Below the pieces are notes generated by a model, which had not been told where the DNA came from, ran no database searches, and was given only the letters and a program-made list of their open reading frames with translations. Both the position numbers and the translations under genes were made by a program. This document shows positions 1 through 11,401 of a DNA stretch of 41,175 bases, piece by piece (position 1 is the first letter of the stretch; each line of letters begins with the position of its first letter). Source of the stretch: a virus; the IMG/VR virus record IMGVR_UViG_3300006752_000059, positions 1 to 41,175 of that record; one strand, 5' to 3'.

Positions 1-1
1 T

Positions 2-3000
2 AAAATATCAACTCAATTAGAAAGAATAGATTCTTTTGGGAAAACTGTCACTGATAATATGGGTGGTCTTTTCCCAACTAAATATGATCCTAAACAGTTT
101 GATCCAGGCACTGAAGAGTTTATCAAAGAATCTTTCAAACTTCAAGCATATGAGCAAACAAAATTGCTTTATATGTTTACTAATGAGTCTTTTAAAAATG
201 CAGCAATAAGACAGTCTGAAATAGAAAATAGACTAGAAACGGAACCACTTATTTCCAATCAAGGAGCAACTGATGTAAGATTACTATACACTAAAGATAC
301 AATAGAACAAGAGATCAACACATTACAAACAGAGATAGACACATATGAGAATACTCCAGAAGGGAAGAAATTAAAATCAAAAAAACAAAAGAAAAAGAAA
401 GCATTAGAAAAGTATCTTAAGATATTTACTGATCCTAAAAACTTAACAAAAAAAGGTTACTTTGCTAGAAACAAAGTAAAAACATCCGGGTTAGATGCAG
501 CGTTTAAAAACTATATTGAAACATTGGCAGACAAGTCTAGTGATTTTGTAGACTACGGTAAGGTAAAAGAAGCTTTAATTCTAATTACTGATCATGTAGC
601 ATTACAAGAAGATGCTTCTGCATTTAGTAAATCAGTTGACCTTTTAACTAATCCAAAAGTACAAGAGCAATTAGAAGAAAGAGCTACGGAATATCTTGAG
701 TATATATATAAAAATAGAAAGACAATATATAAAAGACAGACTGAAGCATTTATAGATAGTGTTGAAAAAACTAAATTATTAAATGGATTAGCTGAAGTAG
801 ATATTCTAATGGAAGAAAACTTCACAAGAGAATTTTTACAAGATGAAGTTAGTTTAGAGGATTTACTTCAAGCAGTAAATGAAGGTAAGCTTATACAAAA
901 CGGCAGACGTTTAAATCCAAATGTTATAAAAGATGCTGAGTCATTAGCAAAAGCAGTAGCAATAATTAAAAATTACATTGGAGTAAAAGTTCAACAAGAA
1001 AGAGAGAGTGAAGTATCTGATGAAGCTGTAGCAAATGCAGAAATATTAGATATTGAGGAAACACTACAACAAGCTGGAGTAGATGTTGAGGTAGATGAAC
1101 AGGTTGATTCAAACATATTAAATGAAATACTTAAACAGCAGTATCTAAAGTACAGAGCTAATGACAAGTCCTCAGACCCATTAGATTTTTCACAATGGTC
1201 AGCAACAAACGAAGCTCTTAAAATTAAAAAAGCTTTTATTGCTATAAAAAGAATATGGGCAAAAGGTTATTCAACTACAGTTGAAGAATATGGCAATTTA
1301 GTTGAAAAGTCAAGAATACCATCTGCAGGAGATATAGATGAAGAAAAAGGTTTCCAAGAGTATCTAGATAGTAGAGAAGCTATTGAAAATCCTATTATAG
1401 AAGATATACTAAGACAGCTAGATTTATCTTATGATATTTTTACAAACAGGAATATCAATAAGAAAAGTAATTTAAAACCTATTAAGGGTGGTGATGGAGT
1501 TAATTTCAGAGTTATATCAATTGATGTAGCTGACGAAGATCAAAAATTATATAAAATAATAAACAACAATGGATCAGATTTATCAGCAGTACAGTTAGAT
1601 GCAATATCTGGTCAAGGCGTTTACAATAATGCTAGGGCAGCCTTAGATCAGTTTACTATACTAGAGGAAGAGTATTCAGATGGTTCTACGTTTAAGTTTG
1701 ATGGTCTTACACTTATAAGAGGTCAATTTGTATACGATAAGGTTACAGGAGAAGAATTCAGAGTTGCAGTAAATAGACCTTTAGGAGATAACATTCAGTT
1801 AGTTACTCCTGAAGATTATGGTAAACCTTATGCTGATAGAAAACAAAAAGCAATAACAGAGTCTGAATTAGATTTTAGTGAGCGTTACTATGATGAAAAA
1901 CTTATTGTTGATAAAGTTCCTGATGGTACTGCTAAAATAACAGCAGATAACATTGCTAATATTTATGTAAGAGAAAATGCAGGTGAATCAAAGGAAAGTG
2001 CTGAAAAACGTTTAAGCTGGATCATAAACAACCTAACTGATAACGTTTATAATAATTTAGTAATTGATGTAAAACCTAACCCTAATAAAGCAGCAACACA
2101 ATTTAGTTATAGTGGTACAGCTCTACCAAATAAATATATACTTACAAAAGGAGAACCTTATAATATACAGATAAGAATTAAAGATGAGCTTACTCTTCTT
2201 GATGTTAACCAAAAATTACAAGCCGTAGGGTTACAACCTATTAGTGATAAGAACAATGGTATCATAGGTAACATTGCAAATAGTTCTTATATATATAAAG
2301 TAGGTAACAAAGAATACACTCCTTCTACAATGCCTGTAGATCTGGCTAAAAATATATTTAATGTAGATACATCTAAAACAACAATTGAACAAGAGCTTGC
2401 AAAAGCAATTGATTCTACAACTAAGAAAAATGTTTTAGTAAACTTTTTAAATAAACAATATGCTTCAGGCATAACTGATATTACTTTTGAAAGTTTAAAG
2501 AAGAACGGCTTTTCAATTGTAAGAGAAGATGGTTATCCTGATTATAATACAGACAATCCATTAACAGTATTGAGTGACTTCTATAAGGCCGGCCTTTCTT
2601 CAGATGGAAAAGGTGGTATTCTTATTTATGATATCACAAGAGATAAGAATGGTGAATCTATTGGAGAACCAGAAGTAATAAGTAATTTAATAGATGATGA
2701 ACTTAAAATATTAGAGAAGGAAGCTAGAGAAGGTTTACAAAATGGTTTATGGAGTAAAATGCTTGGTCCTAATAGTCTAGGTTATACCGAAAGATATCAG
2801 TATGTTATTAAACAACCTAATGGAGTTTATACATTAGCAACGGCTAAGACTATAGGTCAAGACAAAACCATTATTAGTGATTTTGTAACCGGAATGATGA
2901 ACAAGGTTATAGAACTAAAAGAAGGAAATAAAGAAAAAAATATAAAGCCTTCAATTAATGAAAAAGGAAATTATATTAATGGTCAGACACAACAAACTGT

Positions 3001-6000
3001 TGGTCAAGAAATTGATGTATTTAATCTAGAAAATAATAAGAATATCAGGATAGCAATGGTTCCTGGATTTGATGTTACTATTAATGTTGCACCCTTTGGA
3101 AAAATACGTGCAGTAGTAGAAAAAAATAGAAGTAAAATAACAAGCACATATCTTGAGCTTTCAGAAATAAAAGCTTCATCAGATCCTTTGAAGCAACTGA
3201 ATGACTTACTTAAAAAAATCAATGCTGACTTAGATGTTGCTGGTTATAGTACAGTGAATATTTCTTTGGATCAATTTACAACATCATTATCATTAAATGC
3301 TAATGTACAAACTACACTAGAATCTCTTGGTACAAAGCTTACTCCTAGAGTCAGACGTAATTCTAAATTAAATTTTGAAACTACAAGTGCTGCTAATCAA
3401 GCAAGTTATGATAAAGATGTAAATTCATCTGCAGAAGATAATACTAATAAGATACTTAATTTAGGAAATAAGATTACTACAAATGCAGTCTTTACTGAAA
3501 CATTGGGTTACACTGATGCAGAAGGAAACCCTATAACTGTTGGAGAAGAGAAAACAGCAACATCAACAGATGGTTCTATTGACTTAGCATCTATAACACA
3601 GAGTCCGTTAGATCAACTTAATGTAAAATTAAAAGAGATAGAAGACACTACTAAAAAAGAAGTGGGTGCTAGAGGGTTAACTAAAGCATTAAGAAATGAC
3701 CCAGTATACCAGAAACTTAAGCAAGCTAGAGATAAACTGATTTCAAATAAAGTAGTTACAAACTTTACAGCACAAGATGTACAATCTCTAAATGAGTTTA
3801 CTGTATGGGCACAAAACAACTTACCTGATTCTATTACACTTGCTGATATAAACGTATTAGGGAGTAACCTTTTAAAAGGTGGAGTAAGAGTAGGTGGCTT
3901 TGCATTAAGTATGAATGCATTAGCAGGAAATCTTAAAATAGGTGGAACAATATATACTGGAGCAAGCAATCCGTTTAAATATCATGAAGCATTTCATGCA
4001 GTATACAGATTATTATTAACACCAGAAGAGCAAGTTAAGTTAAGAGCAATTGCTAGAAAAGAAGTAAGAGCTCAGCTTAGAAAAGAAAATAAATCATTTG
4101 CTAAAGAATTACAGAAGTTTAAAAATACATCTGAGCAATATGATAGCTTAAGTTTAAAAGAATTAGAAAATCTTTTCTATGAAGAATATATGGCGGATGA
4201 GTTTAATAAATTTAAATTAAATCCAAGAGATACAAATACAGATTCTGTTGTTAAGTCATGGTTCACTAAACTTCTTGATTGGTTAAAAGGTATATTCTCT
4301 AAGTACACAAAGACTGAATTGCAAAGTTTATATGAAAACATAGACTCTGGTAAATATGCACAGGCTGAGTCAGTATCAAATGAGTTCACGGATAACTATA
4401 GCAACGAGATAGTAATAGCAAATGCTGTTATCCCATATGAGCAAGTACAAGTAGGTACAAGTAAAGGTCAACTATTTTTGGATAGTAGTGTAGCTAATAA
4501 TATAGTTTTAACTATGGCGGCTACATTTGTAGAAAGACAGCAACAAGATCCTAAAGTTTCCAGAGAAGATAGAATGTCAGAAATATTAGATGACTTTGAG
4601 TGGTTATATAGTGTTGACAATCCATCTAATGAAAGTAATATGAATGATGATGAAAGATCTAAACTCTTACAAAAGATTACAGATTCTTTTATATACTCTA
4701 ATAGCTATGAAGACCTTACTGAGTCACCTTATTATAAAGCTGCTTTTGATGTTCTAGATACAATAGACTTTCAAAAAGCAGAAGAGGTAGAAGAAGCGGA
4801 TAGTCTTGAGCAGGATCAAGGTCTAAGAAATGTAACTCAGTATGGCAAAGAAGCATACCTCAACGGTAGCTTTAGCTCACTGTCATCTTACTTTAGAAAG
4901 TATTTAGCTACAATAACAAGAGCTGAGTCAGATATATTTGGTAATACAACAATAACAAGAAAAGATAATAGAGAGGAAAAGTTAATTGTACCTATAAATG
5001 TATATAACACTTATAACGGTATCATGAAAGCTATGGAAGGCAGAACTGAGCCTATGGAAATTGTTCAGTCTTTAGCTTTATTTTCTACCTCAAATCCAGA
5101 TACAAAAGCAGCAGTTAACAAAATATTTACTGACTTAGGTATAACTATGGGTGAGTCAATATCAGATATGGTATTACCAACTAAGATTAACAATAGTATT
5201 TTGTTCAACCAGCTAAAAGCATTTAGCAATTTTAAAGTTGAGTGGTTATTTCAAAAGACAGATAATAATGGTAGTTTAATTACCTTTTCTGCTGCAGAAA
5301 GAGATGATGCAAATACACAGTTGTCTCTATGGAGCCAGGCTTATACTTCATTATTACAAGAGTGGAAGATAAAACCCCAAGAAAGAGCCGATGCAGTAAA
5401 ATCTATAAGTAGACTCAGACAGTTACTGCTAAGTGGTAAAAAGTTTAATGATCAAAAATTAGATGACTCAAGTAAAAGTGCAGCTAAAAAAATATTTGAT
5501 GACACAGGTATAAGTTTATCTCCACAGTATATAAAATTCAGTATACTAAAGTCTAATGGTACAAATGAAGAACACCCAGATCAAGAATTACTTTTATCAT
5601 TAAACGCAAATGCAGAGCCAATTACGGCTGAGCAACTTTATTTTATATCTGAAATTATAAAAAGTAAAGAGACAGCTCATGAACTATATAGTGATGAGAA
5701 AGGTGCAGCCGGTAGACTAAAGTCTATGGCAGTTAACAATGCAGTATTTGATGAGAGCATTGGTTTATCCGTATTTAAAAATGTAAATGGTGATTTAGTA
5801 AATGCTCATCAAAAGCCTACATACCATTTAAAAAGAATAAAGGAATTAAATTATCAGGCAAAATTACAAGAGTTATCAGAAAAAGAATACTTGTCAAATA
5901 ATTACCTTTTAAATAATGATAAGTTTAAAGCAATGTCTGATGCCAATATGCTGTCAGTACAAAGAGTATCTGGTGTTGCGGAAGTTAAAACATTAGATAG

Positions 6001-9000
6001 AGATGTTGATTATGATCAATATATAAGTGGAGTGTTGAATACAACAGAGTATGGAAGCTTCACAGCTGGTCAGTTCATGTCAAACTTAATTAACAATTAT
6101 ACATTAGACTTTAACCCAAAAACAAATAAGCTTAAGAAGTCTGTTGTAGTAAACCAAGAAACTGGTCTAGTTGAACAAATAGCTACCTCTCCTATTCAGA
6201 TAAGAATTCTAGAATCATCTAATACTAATGATATGACAACGTTACCAGTTACAATTGCAGTATCTGGTAAAGATGGAAAAATAACAGACACTATAATAGA
6301 TGCATCATTTGATTTTGTAAAAAATGAGTATGATAGAATTGTTAGAGAGCAAGGTGAAAACAAAACAAAAGATTCATACAAAGGATATGATGATAGAAAA
6401 CTTAGTTTTGTAAATAATTCAGATTTAATTTCTGAAGAGTTAAGAAAATCTTTGGAGGTTTCTGCTCAACAAAAAGTTGGAGAAAATCTTGAAGAGCACT
6501 TTACTTTTAAAGAAGCATTAAAAAATAATGAATTATCAGAAAAACAATTTAAAGATCAGTTAAGAAGTAATTTAGAAATTAAGTATAAAAGATTTAAGTC
6601 TTTATATGATACTCTTAAGATAGATAATAAAATATCTAATGAAATAAAATCTGGTATAGTTCAAGACAGAACTGGTGTGGATAGAGCGAATGCTGTAGCT
6701 GCTGCAGAAAAACTAAACTTAAGAAAAGATTTAGATTATAACTTAAGACAGATATTTTTTAATGATTATATAAATACAAAATCTATAAATGAACTTCTTC
6801 TTGGTGATCAGGCATTAATACTTAAAGACTCAGTTGATAAGATTAAAAGAGCTAAGGGTCAGAATGCAGCATTTGATAATGTATATACTAACATGCTTGA
6901 TGCCAATTTAGGTGTTGATACCATGACTGAAAATATATCAGTATTAACATTTGATGATCCTATTTTGAGTTCTTGGTTTACTGGTCAAGGTATTGAAAGA
7001 GCAGATGCACAGGTTTACTTAACTACTAAAGCATTTAGAAACTTCTGGTTTGGTTTAGGTAAATTGACTAAGTCACAAGCTGACATTATAACTAAAATAG
7101 AACGAGGAGAAAAAATTACATCAAGTGATATCTATGATGAAGGAGGATTAATACAAACAGACGGGATGTTAAACTCTAAAAAGTTTGTTCATTTTGACGG
7201 AGAGCAGTTTATTAAAATGTCTGCTTTTGTTTTATCACCTTCATTTACATCTATAGATACAGGGAAGAAAGATAATAACGGTAATGTTATTTGGGAAGAG
7301 AACCCATTAAGACCAGAGCTTCATAAACTAAGAGAAGACCTTGAAACTATTCAAAGAAATACAGGTAACGTGGCAATTGCAACACCTGTTAGTGCACAGA
7401 AAATGGCTAAGAAAAATATACAGCTCTTAAATGAAAGTATATCAGAGCCATCTTCTATAATAAGTGCTAAAGATTTTGGACTACAAGTTGTAAACCCAAG
7501 TAATAAAAACTCTGTTACTGAAGTAAGTCAAATAAAGCTATTAGCTACTAATGAACAAGAGGACTCACAACAAGTAAACATACCTGGTTATCCAGCTCTT
7601 ACAACTATAAAGAAAGTTAAAGCATTCTATAATGATGCATTGAAGAAAAGAGTTGTTCTTAAATTTAAAAATAAAAGAAATCTAGTATTTACTTTTGATG
7701 GTATAATGTCAGAATTTAATGTAAGTAAAGAAAGAAATAATCTTACACCTGATCTTGCAGCATTTTTAAGTTATGCAATTAATTCTTTAAAAGCATCTAA
7801 ATCTAGCAGTAATGTTATTGAGTTTTTTAGTATTGATCCTGTATCAGGGCAACCTAAGTTTGACTTCAATAACCCATTGGCTATTGCAAAAGCAGAACAG
7901 TTATTTTTAAGTTACTTCACTAAAGGTGTATTCCAAGAAAAGATACCAGGTCATGGTTTGGCCCTGGTTTCTGACTTTGGAAATAACATATATAGAAGAG
8001 TATTTAGCGTTGAAGAAATAAAAGATGAAGCTGGTAATAGTAAATTCTTACCTCTTAGACATGAAGTAATAAGAGAATCTGTTGCTGTTAGAATGAGTGC
8101 TTTAGATGTTAAACAATTCTCTATGGCTGAGTTAGCTCAAAAACAAATACCTAAAGAAGGTATAGTTGTAATAGATAGACTTAGATATGGTCTACAAGAG
8201 TTTGATGATAAAGGTAGATCAACAAAACAACGTTATTCAGAGAGCATGATGCCTGCTCACTTCAAAGATGTATTTGAAAAGGTTGCAGAAAAAGGCGGTC
8301 CTATACCAGAGATGATTGCAAAAATGTTTGCTGTGCGTATACCATCACAAGATAATCATTCTACAATGAATATAAAACTTGTAGACTTTATGCCTGTTTA
8401 TTATGGTTCATCAGCAATGTTTGCAGCTGAACTTGTAGAAGTGTCAGGAGCGGATTTTGATATTGACAAAGTATATACTCAAATATTAGAATACTATTAC
8501 TCAAAAGAAGACAAAAAGTTTTTCCAATATGGTGCCACGCAAGGCAGACAGTATAAAGATTATGTTGAATATATCAATAGAAAAGTTAAACAAGACACAA
8601 TCTATGCTGAGGCATTAAAGTCATTTAAGGTTCAAGGTTCTAGATTGGAAGACAGCTATGATGATAACTTTATCATAGATCAAATGTTTACTGATGATGC
8701 GCTTAAGGCTATAACAAGATTAGGGCTTCCCGTAACTAAGGCTCAGTATCAAAAGTATAAAGAAGAATATGGTGAGCCATATGAAGCACCTATTAATAAT
8801 GCGGTTCTCAATATGAGATATGCACTTATGGGTAATGAGGCAGTACAAGATATTTCTTATACTCCAGCTACACTAGATGCAGTTAAAGAAGCATATGCAA
8901 GTTTAGAAAAATTTGCACCTATCTATACTCAATCCATGAATGGTTCTGAGGTTGATGTAGATGATATAAATGGTAAAGTAATATCATTTATTAATAATAA

Positions 9001-11398
9001 AGGTGCTGCAATTGGTAGAGCTGTATCACCAAACTTAGCTATCAGTTTATTAAGTGAGTATAAAATAAAACTACCTGGAGAATTACAGTTCAGTATTCTG
9101 AATAAGCCATACACCGGTTTTGACAAAGCTAATACTACCGAAGGTAAAAGAAAGCAAGATACAATATCTGCTATAATAACAATGCTTACTGATAACTCTA
9201 AAGAGAACTTTATGTCAAAGCTTGGTATGCACAAACAGGCAGTACCAAGAGCTGTAACAATGGTTGCTTTAGGGGTTCCGTTGTCTGATGCAATACTTAT
9301 ATTAAATTCAAAAATAGCTAGGGATTTATTTGAACAAGCATCCAACAAAATACAGAAGTTTGATCCAGGGTTTAAAGGTCTTGTTAATCAAGAGCTAGCA
9401 TTTAAGCAGGGTCAATTAAAAGATGATAAACTAAAAATAGATATAGGTACAGGAATAAAAAGTAAAGAAGATCTTGGTGGTTTAGTTGAAGGCAGCGGTT
9501 CTTTCAAACAAGAGTTAGAACTGCTACAAATTTTATCTACGGTAAATACTATAAATGAATTTATTGGTAATATGAATGCATTAACTGGTATATCAGGTAG
9601 TGCAGGGCTAGGTAAAAACTTTGCTGACATAGCATCAATTAAAAAAGACTTGCAGAAAATAGGTGCAATAGAAAAAATTGGAGAGAGACCAGCAATTAAT
9701 ATTAAACCTATTCTTGAAAGTAGTTTTGTATCAGCCAATTTAAATATCTTTAATGAGATAACAAATGAGCTTTTACCACAAGTATTCTTAACAGCAACTC
9801 CTGTATTTAATGAGCTCTATGAAAAACTTGAAAAGTCATTTGCTGTAGATGCTATAACTTTTAATGAAGAGACAGAGCAGAAGATTAGAAGAGATATGCT
9901 TTCTTACTTTACTATAAAAGCATATATGCATAACAATGCAAACACACAGAATAAAGATGCGGGAACATTAAGCAATAAGCTTATATACCCTATGCAAGAT
10001 GCACAAAATATTTATGATTCTATTAGAAGACTGAATGCTGCAGACAATGATAACTTTTTTCTTAAATCATTTGTTACACAGTTACCTGTAAATGCAGAGT
10101 CTAACAAAACAGGAATTAATATTTTAGCTGCTAATTCATGGAGAAACCTAAATAAACTTCAGAAGATAGATCTTCAAACCTCATTTGCAAAGTTGTATGG
10201 TAATCCTGCAACAAGAAAAGATGCGTCAACAATTGTAAATTATATTATGGTTAAAGATGGTTTGCAGCTTTCTAAAGATAGCCTATTAGAAGCTATATCT
10301 CCTTTTGTAATGGATTCTTATCTACAACAAATAGAGACTGCTAAAGATTCTTTACTTAATGATAAAAACTATAAAGAGGCTTTTGGTTTAACAAAAGATG
10401 AGTTATTTAATGAGTATGAAAATGGATACCTATCATCTAATGTTGGCATGTTTAATCTTACATTTAAAGAGGTTAGAACAGGAGTTGATGGTTCATCAAA
10501 TATACAAACTACAATTAAAGGTAAAACATCACTAAGTAAAGAAGGTGTGTTAACATTATCTGCTCCTAAGAATTCACAGGTTGATGGTGCATTTACTTTG
10601 GAAAATCAACCAAAGTACTTAAGATATTATACTGAAACAGATACTGGATTTAAAGTAGAAAGATCAAATAAATTATTTTTATTAAGAGAAGGTCAAGAGA
10701 AAAGCACATCATTTGTGTATGATGAAGTTCCGTTTATGGGATCAAATTATCAAAATGCAATAGGATTCATGTTTGGCCCTAGAGATACGCATGCAACAGT
10801 TAGAAATAATATTAATAATAAAACTGATATTATAGGAAATATAGATGACATGCTTGGTATAGATCAAGCAATTGATTCATTGGATATTGAAAATTTTAAT
10901 TTAGATAGATCAAAATCTATATCTGCTCAAGCACTTAGAAATGAAAGTTCAAATATTAACGCTGATGAAAACAGTATTTCTATACAAATTGATCAAGCAG
11001 CAAAACCTAAAAACATTGGCTCTGTTAATGCAAATGATTTGCTAGGTAATATAGAAGCAGTAAATAATATTGAGAAGCAATCAAAAGGTGTTGTTTCAGC
11101 AGAAAAGAATTTACCAGTCTTAGATTACAATCAGCAAATCAAACTAGATCTTTTTAATCAAAACATTGATGAGAAAAGCAAGTATCCTCAAATTACTAAG
11201 TTTTATAATGATACAATAAATGCGCCATACATAGCAGACGAGTTTACTGAGATGAGAAAGAAATTGGCTGATAATAAAATTGTATCTTTGGGAGATCTTA
11301 TAGCATTATATGAAAACAAAATATTGTCATATGACGGGAAGACAGAAGAGGAAAAAATTAAAAATTTCTTAGAAGAAATCAAAAGATGTAATTTATAG
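2..11398 (+). CDS. Giant virion RNA polymerase polyprotein with zincin-like domain (5' partial)
   Basis: This looks like a crAss-like phage virion RNA polymerase that is carried in the particle and transcribes early genes. The frame is open from base 2, so the ATG at 59 is probably internal and the true start lies left of the window; residue numbers here count from that ATG. The catalytic signature GADFDIDK is at about 2797-2804, with Asp2799, 2801 and 2803 as expected metal ligands (the DxDxD motif of two-barrel RNA polymerases). Upstream are RIPSQ (about 2760) and a Lys-containing KIPGHG loop (about 2628) that fits the beta-type barrel. A separate zincin-like motif, HEAFH, is at 1309-1313, followed by a glutamate-rich helix near 1375 and a tryptophan-rich amphipathic segment. 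The first 1,200 residues are mostly helical and unrecognised. The next giant gene begins 3 nt after the stop. The RNA polymerase call is firm from the motif and its context; cleavage by the zincin is inference. Confidence 0.85.
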   Translation, partial: KISTQLERIDSFGKTVTDNMGGLFPTKYDPKQFDPGTEEFIKESFKLQAYEQTKLLYMFTNESFKNAAIRQSEIENRLETEPLISNQGATDVRLLYTKDTIEQEINTLQTEIDTYENTPEGKKLKSKKQKKKKALEKYLKIFTDPKNLTKKGYFARNKVKTSGLDAAFKNYIETLADKSSDFVDYGKVKEALILITDHVALQEDASAFSKSVDLLTNPKVQEQLEERATEYLEYIYKNRKTIYKRQTEAFIDSVEKTKLLNGLAEVDILMEENFTREFLQDEVSLEDLLQAVNEGKLIQNGRRLNPNVIKDAESLAKAVAIIKNYIGVKVQQERESEVSDEAVANAEILDIEETLQQAGVDVEVDEQVDSNILNEILKQQYLKYRANDKSSDPLDFSQWSATNEALKIKKAFIAIKRIWAKGYSTTVEEYGNLVEKSRIPSAGDIDEEKGFQEYLDSREAIENPIIEDILRQLDLSYDIFTNRNINKKSNLKPIKGGDGVNFRVISIDVADEDQKLYKIINNNGSDLSAVQLDAISGQGVYNNARAALDQFTILEEEYSDGSTFKFDGLTLIRGQFVYDKVTGEEFRVAVNRPLGDNIQLVTPEDYGKPYADRKQKAITESELDFSERYYDEKLIVDKVPDGTAKITADNIANIYVRENAGESKESAEKRLSWIINNLTDNVYNNLVIDVKPNPNKAATQFSYSGTALPNKYILTKGEPYNIQIRIKDELTLLDVNQKLQAVGLQPISDKNNGIIGNIANSSYIYKVGNKEYTPSTMPVDLAKNIFNVDTSKTTIEQELAKAIDSTTKKNVLVNFLNKQYASGITDITFESLKKNGFSIVREDGYPDYNTDNPLTVLSDFYKAGLSSDGKGGILIYDITRDKNGESIGEPEVISNLIDDELKILEKEAREGLQNGLWSKMLGPNSLGYTERYQYVIKQPNGVYTLATAKTIGQDKTIISDFVTGMMNKVIELKEGNKEKNIKPSINEKGNYINGQTQQTVGQEIDVFNLENNKNIRIAMVPGFDVTINVAPFGKIRAVVEKNRSKITSTYLELSEIKASSDPLKQLNDLLKKINADLDVAGYSTVNISLDQFTTSLSLNANVQTTLESLGTKLTPRVRRNSKLNFETTSAANQASYDKDVNSSAEDNTNKILNLGNKITTNAVFTETLGYTDAEGNPITVGEEKTATSTDGSIDLASITQSPLDQLNVKLKEIEDTTKKEVGARGLTKALRNDPVYQKLKQARDKLISNKVVTNFTAQDVQSLNEFTVWAQNNLPDSITLADINVLGSNLLKGGVRVGGFALSMNALAGNLKIGGTIYTGASNPFKYHEAFHAVYRLLLTPEEQVKLRAIARKEVRAQLRKENKSFAKELQKFKNTSEQYDSLSLKELENLFYEEYMADEFNKFKLNPRDTNTDSVVKSWFTKLLDWLKGIFSKYTKTELQSLYENIDSGKYAQAESVSNEFTDNYSNEIVIANAVIPYEQVQVGTSKGQLFLDSSVANNIVLTMAATFVERQQQDPKVSREDRMSEILDDFEWLYSVDNPSNESNMNDDERSKLLQKITDSFIYSNSYEDLTESPYYKAAFDVLDTIDFQKAEEVEEADSLEQDQGLRNVTQYGKEAYLNGSFSSLSSYFRKYLATITRAESDIFGNTTITRKDNREEKLIVPINVYNTYNGIMKAMEGRTEPMEIVQSLALFSTSNPDTKAAVNKIFTDLGITMGESISDMVLPTKINNSILFNQLKAFSNFKVEWLFQKTDNNGSLITFSAAERDDANTQLSLWSQAYTSLLQEWKIKPQERADAVKSISRLRQLLLSGKKFNDQKLDDSSKSAAKKIFDDTGISLSPQYIKFSILKSNGTNEEHPDQELLLSLNANAEPITAEQLYFISEIIKSKETAHELYSDEKGAAGRLKSMAVNNAVFDESIGLSVFKNVNGDLVNAHQKPTYHLKRIKELNYQAKLQELSEKEYLSNNYLLNNDKFKAMSDANMLSVQRVSGVAEVKTLDRDVDYDQYISGVLNTTEYGSFTAGQFMSNLINNYTLDFNPKTNKLKKSVVVNQETGLVEQIATSPIQIRILESSNTNDMTTLPVTIAVSGKDGKITDTIIDASFDFVKNEYDRIVREQGENKTKDSYKGYDDRKLSFVNNSDLISEELRKSLEVSAQQKVGENLEEHFTFKEALKNNELSEKQFKDQLRSNLEIKYKRFKSLYDTLKIDNKISNEIKSGIVQDRTGVDRANAVAAAEKLNLRKDLDYNLRQIFFNDYINTKSINELLLGDQALILKDSVDKIKRAKGQNAAFDNVYTNMLDANLGVDTMTENISVLTFDDPILSSWFTGQGIERADAQVYLTTKAFRNFWFGLGKLTKSQADIITKIERGEKITSSDIYDEGGLIQTDGMLNSKKFVHFDGEQFIKMSAFVLSPSFTSIDTGKKDNNGNVIWEENPLRPELHKLREDLETIQRNTGNVAIATPVSAQKMAKKNIQLLNESISEPSSIISAKDFGLQVVNPSNKNSVTEVSQIKLLATNEQEDSQQVNIPGYPALTTIKKVKAFYNDALKKRVVLKFKNKRNLVFTFDGIMSEFNVSKERNNLTPDLAAFLSYAINSLKASKSSSNVIEFFSIDPVSGQPKFDFNNPLAIAKAEQLFLSYFTKGVFQEKIPGHGLALVSDFGNNIYRRVFSVEEIKDEAGNSKFLPLRHEVIRESVAVRMSALDVKQFSMAELAQKQIPKEGIVVIDRLRYGLQEFDDKGRSTKQRYSESMMPAHFKDVFEKVAEKGGPIPEMIAKMFAVRIPSQDNHSTMNIKLVDFMPVYYGSSAMFAAELVEVSGADFDIDKVYTQILEYYYSKEDKKFFQYGATQGRQYKDYVEYINRKVKQDTIYAEALKSFKVQGSRLEDSYDDNFIIDQMFTDDALKAITRLGLPVTKAQYQKYKEEYGEPYEAPINNAVLNMRYALMGNEAVQDISYTPATLDAVKEAYASLEKFAPIYTQSMNGSEVDVDDINGKVISFINNKGAAIGRAVSPNLAISLLSEYKIKLPGELQFSILNKPYTGFDKANTTEGKRKQDTISAIITMLTDNSKENFMSKLGMHKQAVPRAVTMVALGVPLSDAILILNSKIARDLFEQASNKIQKFDPGFKGLVNQELAFKQGQLKDDKLKIDIGTGIKSKEDLGGLVEGSGSFKQELELLQILSTVNTINEFIGNMNALTGISGSAGLGKNFADIASIKKDLQKIGAIEKIGERPAINIKPILESSFVSANLNIFNEITNELLPQVFLTATPVFNELYEKLEKSFAVDAITFNEETEQKIRRDMLSYFTIKAYMHNNANTQNKDAGTLSNKLIYPMQDAQNIYDSIRRLNAADNDNFFLKSFVTQLPVNAESNKTGINILAANSWRNLNKLQKIDLQTSFAKLYGNPATRKDASTIVNYIMVKDGLQLSKDSLLEAISPFVMDSYLQQIETAKDSLLNDKNYKEAFGLTKDELFNEYENGYLSSNVGMFNLTFKEVRTGVDGSSNIQTTIKGKTSLSKEGVLTLSAPKNSQVDGAFTLENQPKYLRYYTETDTGFKVERSNKLFLLREGQEKSTSFVYDEVPFMGSNYQNAIGFMFGPRDTHATVRNNINNKTDIIGNIDDMLGIDQAIDSLDIENFNLDRSKSISAQALRNESSNINADENSISIQIDQAAKPKNIGSVNANDLLGNIEAVNNIEKQSKGVVSAEKNLPVLDYNQQIKLDLFNQNIDEKSKYPQITKFYNDTINAPYIADEFTEMRKKLADNKIVSLGDLIALYENKILSYDGKTEEEKIKNFLEEIKRCNL

Positions 11399-11401
11399 AA
11401 T

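Noticed and set aside
59-61. ATG at 59 as the start of the giant polymerase gene
   Set aside because: The frame is open back to base 2 with no stop and continues in the same style, so the ATG is probably internal.
8929-9348. 139-aa antisense frame within the giant polymerase gene (also 3613-3969 and 9412-9738)
   Set aside because: These are antisense shadows of a long coding frame, with no own leader or recognisable product.
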